From contig DAOVTU010000141.1 of assembly GCA_030632925.1 (NCBI GenBank), forward strand, positions 1 to 7,107: a stretch of DNA of 7,107 bases, given 5' to 3'. Positions 1-5,071 of the stretch are shown here, piece by piece (positions within the stretch are counted from its first letter, which is position 1; the number at the start of each line of letters is the position of its first letter). The notes beneath the pieces were generated by a model, which was not told the DNA's origin, did not search any database, and saw only the letters and a list, made by a program, of their open reading frames with translations. The translations under genes were made by a program, and so were the position numbers. The stretch is from Candidatus Krumholzibacteriia bacterium (GTDB lineage: Bacteria; Krumholzibacteriota; Krumholzibacteriia; LZORAL124-64-63).

Positions 1-519
1 GCTTTTGATACGGAATTATTGCCCCAGCGCAACGACGAGGCCGGACGGGCGGCCCGCTATCCGCTGTATCTGGCGCAGTTGCAGTGCGCAAACCGGCGCC
101 TGGCCGAGATGTTCGCCGCCCTTGAGCGCGCCGGCGTGTGGGACGACGCGGTGATCATCCTGCATGGCGACCATGGTTCGCGGTTGAACCTGACCGAACC
201 GATACCGGAATTTGCCGACGACATGAGCCCCACCGATTACATGGATGCGTTCGGCACCCTGTTGGCCATCAAGTTTTCCGGGGGAGAGGGCACCGTTGAC
301 CGGCGCCAAGTGCCGATGGATGATGTGATCGGGCAGCTTTGCCTGGATCCGGCGGGCATTTGGCCGCCAGGCGATTACACACCAGAGGCTGAATTGCTGG
401 CTCAGCCGTGGGTTCTGCTCAATGAGCGACATCAGTTTATGGAGAGGCATTCGTTGCCGGGGTTTTCGAGAGGGCGGGCATTGGAGAATGGGCCAGGCAG
501 GAATGTTCCTTCCCCGTGA
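1..519 (+). CDS. Sulfatase-like / alkaline phosphatase superfamily hydrolase, C-terminal part (5' end outside window)
   Basis: The frame is open from base 1 to a TGA at 517-519, giving 172 residues with no start codon I trust, so the gene begins upstream of the window. The diagnostic stretch is a helix (about residues 23-45) followed by GVWDDAVIILHGDHGSR (45-61). This matches the late metal-binding block of sulfatases and LTA-synthase/phosphoglycerol-transferase-like enzymes, in which the Asp-His pair (D57, H58) coordinates a catalytic metal. Such enzymes hydrolyse sulfate esters or transfer phospho-groups, often on surface glycans or lipids at the membrane or outside it. The segment YMDAFGTLLAIKF (80-92) fits the following beta strand, where the substrate loop is often released. 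The upstream nucleophile motif and any membrane segments are not in the window, so substrate and subclass cannot be told. The last ~25 residues are rich in Gly, Arg and Pro and look unstructured. The family call is fairly secure; the precise function is open. Confidence 0.78.
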   Translation, partial: AFDTELLPQRNDEAGRAARYPLYLAQLQCANRRLAEMFAALERAGVWDDAVIILHGDHGSRLNLTEPIPEFADDMSPTDYMDAFGTLLAIKFSGGEGTVDRRQVPMDDVIGQLCLDPAGIWPPGDYTPEAELLAQPWVLLNERHQFMERHSLPGFSRGRALENGPGRNVPSP

Positions 520-524
520 GAGAC

Positions 525-549
525 CAATGTGCTGAACGAGGGCACATTG
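525..549 (+). terminator. Perfect 8-bp inverted repeat just after the sulfatase-like gene
   Basis: CAATGTGC (525-532) and GCACATTG (542-549) are perfect reverse complements separated by 9 nt, beginning 6 nt after the stop codon. The hairpin position suits transcript termination or 3'-end stabilisation. There is no T-tract directly after the stem (the next T-run is at 571-575), so it is not a canonical intrinsic terminator. It could equally be an operator for the downstream gene. Confidence 0.4.
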
Positions 550-554
550 TGAAT

Positions 555-583
555 TTGACTGGTTAAAAAATTTTTCGTGAAAT
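555..583 (+). promoter_or_regulatory. Possible sigma70-type promoter before the transglutaminase gene
   Basis: TTGACT (555-560) matches the -35 consensus at five of six bases. TGAAAT (578-583), 17 nt further on, matches -10 at four of six. The spacer contains an A6T5 run (565-575), which could be bent DNA. The implied transcription start near 590 would leave only about 12 nt before the ATG at 602 and would lose the best upstream purine run, so this promoter is doubtful. Confidence 0.28.
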
Positions 584-601
584 TTGAAGGGTAGTTGGGG
601 C

Positions 602-3016
602 ATGATATTTCTAAAGCCGGTCATCGGGCTTCTTGTTGCCGTGTTGTCTGTTTCAGCCGTTTGTGCTGCGACTCCTTTTGCTCCTGTTGAGACCAAGCAG
701 CACACTGCCGTGTTGCGTGAGGACAATGCCACGTACCTCATTGAGGTCGGCGGTACGGTGGACATGGACAATACGCTCACGCAAAAATTCGACAACATGG
801 ACATTGCTTTTCAGAATAACGAGTCGCTGTTGATTGCCAATACGGGATACACCACCGTCAAGAACCCTCGCGTGGTGGCGAACGATCGAGGACGGTGGTG
901 GTCGATAGAGTCGCTGCTCAGTGAAATCCTCTCCGGGGCTGAAAATGATCAAGAGAAAGCACTCTTGATATACGAATTCGTAAAAAATAACCGCTATCAT
1001 GATTATCCAATTTTTGTAGGGGATGAAATGCATGATCCGGTCCGATTTCTGAATGAATTCGGCGGCGGCTTTTGCGACGATTCTGCATTTGTCGGCTGTT
1101 CGCTTTTCAAGCACGCCGGGTTAGCTGTGCCGTATCTGGATCAGAATCCCAAGGTGCGCACACTCAAGGGCCATATGATGTGTGAAGCCTATGTCGATGG
1201 TCGGTTTCAGTTTCTCGATATCGACCAACAAACATTTTATCTGGACATGGAGAATGTCCGGCCTGTAAGCGGCGATGAAGTTGTGCAGGACCACTACTTG
1301 GCCAAACGGGAACAGGCCTACGGACCCTTGTTTACCAGTTGGAATGTTGGTGAGAACGTCGCCGCCTTCTTTGGGAGGGACGACAGTTCGATGTACCGCG
1401 CAATAAGCGGCCATAAAATTGACTATCAGCTGAGACCTGGCGAAAGAGTGGAATACAGATGGGACAGTTCCGGTCGTTTCCCGACAGATGAGAGCCAGGC
1501 TAATGTCCAGCGCCGATTTACAGGCAATTCGAAATGGGTGTATGAACCTCGTTTGTCGGGTAAGCGGTCGCAAGAGGATTCGCTGGCCCGAGGCAGTGGT
1601 GCGCTGGTCATTGAAATGACTACTCCTTATGCATTTTGTGGTGGCAGAATCTCAACGGTTTTTTCGGGGCAGTCTTTTGCCGACACGTTCTTGGTTGCGG
1701 TGTCACTGGACAGCTTGCAGTGGTTGCCTGTTTGGCGCGGCGATGGTGCCGGAGAATTGATCTGCGATGTGGTGATAGACGAACAGTTGGGCTACAAATC
1801 ATCGCCGGCCCGCAATACGTATTTCGTGAAGGTCGAAGCGGCGCCCGAGCGGATTGAATATATCCGCATAGAGACCGACCTGATCATTTCACCGCTCAGC
1901 CTGCCGCGCCTCCGGGTCGGGCAAAACCAAATCGAATTTTCCACCGAATCGTCAGGTGAACACGAGATCACCATTCAACACAGGTGGAAAGAATCCCAGA
2001 CCGTTGCGCCCCCGAGGGCACCGCGACGGCCGTTGGCTCCAACTGATGGAGAGGAAGTTCGAACGACCACGGTTCCCTTTCAATGGCCTGACGTACCAAA
2101 CGCTGAACTATACCATCTTGTAGTGAGTCGATACCGTGATATGCGATTGCCATACCGGCCGTCGTTTGACGTATATGTGGAAACTGCGACCCACGAATCT
2201 CCATTCGCAGGCCTTTTTAATCCGGATGAAACCTATTTTTGGCAGGTCCGGGCACAAAACGAATATGGCGTTTGGGGAATCTGGAGCCCCGTGTGGTCTT
2301 TCAATTGGCAGGGGCCTCGGGTGCCGGTTGTTCAGATGCCGGAAATTGATGGTGAACAAATCAGTGTTTCCTGGCAGCCCAACCCGAGCGGTACCACGCC
2401 TGTGCGTTATGACATTTACGGTAGCGACGAACAGGGGTTTACGCCGAGTAAAGTGCCGCAGACGGTTCATGCTCTTGGCTTGCAGCCTCCCAATTTTTTG
2501 GGAACAACGGTGGATACGAGTATTGTGGTCGTAGACGCTGGAGAGATCCGTAGCGGGATGAACAAGAGTTTCTATCGTGTGGTTTCAATCGATCAAAACG
2601 GTGTTGAGAGCGGTCCTTCGGGCCTGATTCAGTTGCCGCATCCGTTTATATATTCTGTACCTGACACGATTGTCCGGAGTGGCAATCCGTACCACTATCA
2701 AGTGAGGACGCTGGCCAGTATTGGCGACCTGCAAAAACGTTATGCGAAACCTGTCTTTGATTATTGGGAAAAGGAAGGCTACGAATTCCGACTTGAAGAT
2801 GCACCGGAATGGCTGTCAGTCGATGTGGATACCGGCGTAGTATCAGGAATGCCGGCATTCGTTGACGTAGGTGTGGACACGGTCACAGTGGTATGTATTC
2901 GGACCTATCCTTTTGAACAGACACCGGACGGGTTTCGGGCGGCATTCTTTCAAAAGGATCATAAAAAGTTTCAGGCTGATTGGCGGCAATCGTATGAAAT
3001 CGTGGTAACGGAATAA
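602..3016 (+). CDS. Exported multidomain protein: transglutaminase-like domain, beta-sandwich, two FnIII-like domains, putative-Ig C-terminus
   Basis: This 804-residue protein starts best at ATG 602. The upstream TTG at 584 would put six extra residues before an otherwise ideal signal peptide (Lys5, hydrophobic stretch about 6-20, likely cleavage near VCA-AT at 22/23), so the product is predicted to be exported. Residues ~115-215 form a transglutaminase-like core. GGGFCDDSA carries the candidate nucleophile C158, GHMMCEAYVDGRFQFLDID carries H191 and D206, and the 15-residue His-Asp spacing is usual for the fold. Residues ~330-460 look like an all-beta sandwich ending in LPRLRVGQNQIEF. Residues ~473-571 resemble a fibronectin type III domain (TYFWQVRAQNEYG near 544-556), and ~572-675 a second, more divergent one. 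Residues ~680-804 resemble a He_PIG/putative-Ig module, with EWLSVDVDTGVVSGMP at 736-751. Members of this fold include protein cross-linking enzymes and cysteine peptidases, so the reaction here is unknown; a surface peptide-bond or isopeptide activity is an inference. There is no visible C-terminal membrane anchor or sorting signal. By eye the gene is less GC-rich at third codon positions than pnp. Confidence 0.85.
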   Translation: MIFLKPVIGLLVAVLSVSAVCAATPFAPVETKQHTAVLREDNATYLIEVGGTVDMDNTLTQKFDNMDIAFQNNESLLIANTGYTTVKNPRVVANDRGRWWSIESLLSEILSGAENDQEKALLIYEFVKNNRYHDYPIFVGDEMHDPVRFLNEFGGGFCDDSAFVGCSLFKHAGLAVPYLDQNPKVRTLKGHMMCEAYVDGRFQFLDIDQQTFYLDMENVRPVSGDEVVQDHYLAKREQAYGPLFTSWNVGENVAAFFGRDDSSMYRAISGHKIDYQLRPGERVEYRWDSSGRFPTDESQANVQRRFTGNSKWVYEPRLSGKRSQEDSLARGSGALVIEMTTPYAFCGGRISTVFSGQSFADTFLVAVSLDSLQWLPVWRGDGAGELICDVVIDEQLGYKSSPARNTYFVKVEAAPERIEYIRIETDLIISPLSLPRLRVGQNQIEFSTESSGEHEITIQHRWKESQTVAPPRAPRRPLAPTDGEEVRTTTVPFQWPDVPNAELYHLVVSRYRDMRLPYRPSFDVYVETATHESPFAGLFNPDETYFWQVRAQNEYGVWGIWSPVWSFNWQGPRVPVVQMPEIDGEQISVSWQPNPSGTTPVRYDIYGSDEQGFTPSKVPQTVHALGLQPPNFLGTTVDTSIVVVDAGEIRSGMNKSFYRVVSIDQNGVESGPSGLIQLPHPFIYSVPDTIVRSGNPYHYQVRTLASIGDLQKRYAKPVFDYWEKEGYEFRLEDAPEWLSVDVDTGVVSGMPAFVDVGVDTVTVVCIRTYPFEQTPDGFRAAFFQKDHKKFQADWRQSYEIVVTE

Positions 3017-3023
3017 TTCGCCT

Positions 3024-3043
3024 GAATCGAGCTCAACTCATTC
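3024..3043. terminator. Weak hairpin between convergent genes
   Basis: GAAT-C-GAG (3024-3031) can pair with CTCATTC (3037-3043), giving seven base pairs with one bulged C (3028) and a 5-nt loop. It lies in the 21-bp gap between two convergent genes and overlaps the glycosyltransferase stop codon. It could act on transcripts from both sides. No T-run follows in either direction, so intrinsic termination is not well supported. Confidence 0.25.
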
Positions 3044-4165
3044 TACATTGTTCGACAAACCCATGGACTTCAGGATAGTTCGATTCACTTTCTCCACCGC
3101 AAAAAATTCAAGGGCCATTTTTCGGGACTGAACTCCATGGGCTGCCGCCAGCTCAGGCTCCGCAAGGTAGGAGCTCATTGCCCGGGCCAAAGCCGCAGGG
3201 TCCCTGACGGGCACCAGAAATCCGTTGCTACCTTCAACTACGGTTTCCCGACATCCCGGCGCATCCGTAGTGACAATCGCGCGTCCGGTAGCCATTGCTT
3301 CAAGCACCGTGCGCGGCAATCCCTCTCGATAGCTGGGCAGGCAGTAGACCGTGCAGGCCGCCAGCGCGGGCCGCACATCTTTCATCTCACCCAAAAATTC
3401 GATCAGACCCTCGGCGACCCACTGATTCATTTCGGAGTCGTCAATGGCCTGGGGGTGGTTGTCGAAGAAACCCAGTATTTGGCACCGGCACTGGCGGCCC
3501 TGCTCGCGCAGCAGTCGGGCAGCTTCCGCAAATTCGCGCACGCCTTTTTCCTGTAGCAGCCGAGCGATGAGCAGAAAAACCGGGGGACCATCGGGCAGGG
3601 GTTGGGCCGAGAAGTGCTCGGTGTTCACGCCCGATCCGTTGATCATGACGACTTGCTCGGTGGCCACCAGATTCAGGTTCACGAAGGTGTCGCGGTCATC
3701 CGGGTTTTGAAAAAATACGGTGTTCGCCTTTTTCAGGGCGCGGCGATAGAGCAGGCGGGCTGTGCCGCCGAGCACCGCGCCAACCAGGCCGGTCTTTTCA
3801 AATGCGGTGCCCAGTCCCGTGATCATGGCGTGGATGCCGCGCACGTTTTCGGCACCCGCTGCCAGGCAACCATAGATCACCGGCTTAATGGTGTACCCAA
3901 GCACGTGGTCCGGTTTTTCGGCCCGGATGATGGCCCGCAAGCTGCGGTAGGTGGCCAAGTCGGCCAGGGGGTTGAGCCCGGTTCGCTGCAAAGGGTAGCT
4001 GACGTGCCGCACGCCCCATTCGGTCAACTCGGCCAGGGAATAATCGTCCGGCTCGGGCGAGCAGGTGACGACCTCGTGGCCACCGGCGATCAGCTCGCGC
4101 AGCAGATCACCCCGGAACACAGTCAGGGAACGGGTGAAGCTGGCGATGACAAGTATCCGTGCCAT
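3038..4165 (-). CDS. Glycosyltransferase family 4, CapM/PglA-like
   Basis: The 375-residue protein has the GT-B layout of family 4 retaining glycosyltransferases. The N-terminal acceptor domain (about 1-185) opens with MARILVIASF and carries the motifs YTIKPVIYG (91-99) and ITGLGTAF (115-122). These motifs, with INGSGVN (175-181), are typical of the CapM / PglA group that adds a sugar to an undecaprenyl-diphosphate-linked intermediate in capsule, O-antigen or N-glycan assembly. The C-terminal donor domain (about 194-365) has ARLLQEKG (201-208), where R202 and K207 usually contact the nucleotide-sugar diphosphate. It also has the E-x7-E motif, E281 and E289, in SYREGLPRTVLEAMATG. The length is normal for the family and no key residue is missing. 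No transmembrane segment is evident, so it probably works at the cytoplasmic face of the membrane. The ATG has a GGAAG ribosome binding site five bases upstream (4171-4175). Donor and acceptor sugars cannot be told. The gene stands alone on its strand here and converges on the transglutaminase gene, so any pathway link is inferred from proximity. Confidence 0.92.
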   Translation of the reverse strand: MARILVIASFTRSLTVFRGDLLRELIAGGHEVVTCSPEPDDYSLAELTEWGVRHVSYPLQRTGLNPLADLATYRSLRAIIRAEKPDHVLGYTIKPVIYGCLAAGAENVRGIHAMITGLGTAFEKTGLVGAVLGGTARLLYRRALKKANTVFFQNPDDRDTFVNLNLVATEQVVMINGSGVNTEHFSAQPLPDGPPVFLLIARLLQEKGVREFAEAARLLREQGRQCRCQILGFFDNHPQAIDDSEMNQWVAEGLIEFLGEMKDVRPALAACTVYCLPSYREGLPRTVLEAMATGRAIVTTDAPGCRETVVEGSNGFLVPVRDPAALARAMSSYLAEPELAAAHGVQSRKMALEFFAVEKVNRTILKSMGLSNNVE

Positions 4166-4236
4166 AAGGACTTCCGTTAAAAGGCGGGGGCGGCGGGAAC
4201 TTGCTCAAAGTCCGCCAAATGTCTCCATTTGTCCAG

Positions 4237-4266
4237 TTTATTCACATCAGCGACACTGATTCCCAA
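4237..4266 (-). promoter_or_regulatory. Possible weak promoter for the glycosyltransferase gene
   Basis: Read on the minus strand, TTGGGA (4261-4266) and AATAAA (4237-4242) are 18 nt apart. Each matches the -35 or -10 consensus at four of six bases. Transcription would start near 4230, giving a leader of about 65 nt. A small perfect hairpin (AAATG 4217-4221 / CATTT 4226-4230) would sit at the very 5' end of that leader. The match is weak and another start site is possible. Confidence 0.22.
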
Positions 4267-4311
4267 TACATCGATTAACAGTCAATTAACCCCCGTAATG
4301 GCCGAAAACCC

Positions 4312-4340
4312 TTGCAGAAGACTGCTCATTCTTCTATATT
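4312..4340 (+). promoter_or_regulatory. Sigma70-type promoter for rpsO (and probably rpsO-pnp)
   Basis: TTGCAG (4312-4317, four of six consensus bases) is followed after exactly 17 nt by TATATT (4335-4340, five of six). This is the best promoter I can see in the intergenic region between the divergently oriented glycosyltransferase and rpsO. The predicted start is near 4347, which leaves a leader of about 240 nt before the rpsO ATG. The first bases of that transcript fold into a stem, consistent with a real 5' end. Confidence 0.6.
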
Positions 4341-4346
4341 CCGTCC

Positions 4347-4388
4347 GGCTGAACCGCAGTTGGGGAGACCCTATCCGGTTTTTCAGCC
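4347..4388 (+). promoter_or_regulatory. Stem-loop at the predicted 5' end of the rpsO transcript
   Basis: GGCTGAA (4347-4353) pairs with TTCAGCC (4382-4388). The stem continues as CCG (4354-4356) with CGG (4376-4378) across a 3-nt bulge, and an inner GGG-AGA-CCC (4363-4371) can form. The element begins at the predicted transcription start, so it could protect the 5' end or be part of a regulatory leader. No known riboswitch class was recognised. Confidence 0.4.
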
Positions 4389-4525
4389 TGCACCCATGTG
4401 CGGGTCGGCGCCAAGGCGCTGGATATCCGAGGCAGTTTCGTTTTGGAATCCAGACCGTGTTTCCGTGAAAATTCCTGATGTTCGCTGACTATTATATCAG
4501 TAGAGCGCTTGCAGGGAATTCTTAC

Positions 4526-4580
4526 GGCCGACCTGTGGCCATCGTGACGCAAAAGCGTGACGTATGTTAATTAGGAGGTT
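4526..4580 (+). promoter_or_regulatory. Putative S15 translational operator (pseudoknot) over the rpsO ribosome binding site
   Basis: Three parts are seen in order. GGCC (4526-4529) pairs with GGCC (4537-4540), leaving a 7-nt loop GACCTGT. A second hairpin, 4543-4562, has seven Watson-Crick pairs, one internal G-G mismatch (4546/4559) and an AAAA loop. The Shine-Dalgarno AGGAGG follows at 4573-4578, nine bases before the ATG. Loop bases 4530-4534 (GACCT) can pair with 4576-4580 (AGGTT) through four Watson-Crick pairs and one G-U, covering half of the ribosome binding site. In E. coli S15 represses its own translation by stabilising a pseudoknot in its leader. The match here is one of logic, not of sequence, and is an inference. 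Confidence 0.38.
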
Positions 4581-4587
4581 CTCGACG

Positions 4588-4857
4588 ATGGCACTTACCA
4601 AGGAACAAAAAGACCAGGTAATCGACAAGTTCAAGAAGCACGAAGGGGATTCGGGTTCGCCCGAGGTCCAAATCGCATTGCTGACCGAACGGATCAACAC
4701 ACTCAGTGCCCACTTCAAGATGCACAAGGCGGATCACCATTCCCGCCGTGGGCTGCTGAAGATGGTCGGCCAGCGCAAGCGCCTGCTGACCTATCTGAAG
4801 CGCAAGGACCTTGACGGCTACCGTAGCCTGATCAAGGAACTGGGCATTCGCGGTTGA
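4588..4857 (+). CDS. rpsO: Small ribosomal subunit protein uS15
   Basis: The 89-residue product has exactly the usual length of bacterial S15 and runs colinear with it: a helical N-terminus, GDSGSPEVQIALLTERI (20-36), then HFKMHKADHHSRRGLL (42-57) and VGQRKRLLTYL (60-70). The His-Lys-Asp-His-His-Ser-Arg-Arg block and the following basic helix contact 16S rRNA at the h20-h21-h22 junction, where S15 is a primary binder in assembly of the 30S platform. ATG 4588 was chosen over an in-frame ATG at 4564 because of an ideal AGGAGG (4573-4578) nine bases upstream and because all conserved S15 sequence begins at MALTKEQK. The gene sits 214 bp before pnp on the same strand, the order known from E. coli, and is probably cotranscribed with it from the promoter at 4312-4340. 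No anomalies were seen. Confidence 0.99.
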   Translation: MALTKEQKDQVIDKFKKHEGDSGSPEVQIALLTERINTLSAHFKMHKADHHSRRGLLKMVGQRKRLLTYLKRKDLDGYRSLIKELGIRG

Positions 4858-4896
4858 TGATCGCTTCCCAAATTTTGCTTGTCTGATACTGGTGGT

Positions 4897-4919
4897 CGGC
4901 CGCGCTTTGTTCGCGGCCG
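4897..4919 (+). terminator. Strong GC hairpin between rpsO and pnp
   Basis: CGGCCGCG (4897-4904) and CGCGGCCG (4912-4919) form a perfect 8-bp stem around a 7-nt loop (CTTTGTT), 39 nt after the rpsO stop. The bases after it (TTCCCTG) are not a T-tract, so read-through into pnp is expected. It may act as a partial terminator, a 3' end-protecting structure for rpsO mRNA, or an RNase cleavage site. In E. coli this gap likewise holds an attenuating rpsO terminator. Confidence 0.55.
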
Positions 4920-4987
4920 TTCCCTGTATTAAACGGGCAAGGTGGGGGATTCTGTCATATACCTGATCTGCAAGCTGTAGGAAGAGA

Positions 4988-5058
4988 AAATGAACGGGCA
5001 CATGGTGTGTCCGCAGCAGTCAACACCGTCCGCGGAATAGGCCGCCCGGTGTTCATTT
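4988..5058 (+). promoter_or_regulatory. pnp leader: long stem ending at the ribosome binding site
   Basis: AAATGAAC (4988-4995) pairs perfectly with GTTCATTT (5051-5058). GGGC (4996-4999) then pairs with GCCC (5044-5047) across a 3-nt bulge, making about 12 bp that close a 71-nt domain. Inside, GGTGT (5004-5008) can pair with ACACC (5023-5027). An alternative stem, AACACCG (5022-5028) with CGGTGTT (5047-5053), is mutually exclusive with both. The domain ends one base before the GAAGGA ribosome binding region (5060-5065) of pnp. In E. coli an RNase III-processed stem in the pnp leader mediates PNPase autocontrol; the same role here is inferred. Confidence 0.5.
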
Positions 5059-5071
5059 GGAAGGAAAAAGA

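Noticed and set aside
19..519. TTG at 19 as the true start of the sulfatase-like gene
   Set aside because: The frame is already open from base 1, and the family needs several hundred more N-terminal residues, including the catalytic nucleophile.
16..804. Minus-strand open frame across the sulfatase end, the gap and the start of the transglutaminase gene
   Set aside because: It overlaps two well-supported plus-strand genes and has no recognisable motif or convincing ribosome binding site.
3602..4180. Plus-strand open frame antisense to the glycosyltransferase
   Set aside because: The minus strand carries all family 4 motifs; the plus-strand product is a compositional shadow.
4490..4498. TATTATATC as a second rpsO -10 box
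   Set aside because: No -35-like hexamer is found 16-18 nt upstream, while the promoter at 4312-4340 has both boxes at ideal spacing.
4564..4587. Upstream ATG at 4564 as the rpsO start
   Set aside because: It would add eight residues not seen in S15, and the ideal Shine-Dalgarno at 4573-4578 lies downstream of it and serves ATG 4588.
4885..4963. Internal pnp promoter (GATACT at 4885-4890 or TATACC at 4958-4963)
   Set aside because: Neither has an acceptable -35 at normal spacing, so I cannot support a separate pnp promoter, though E. coli has one in this gap.
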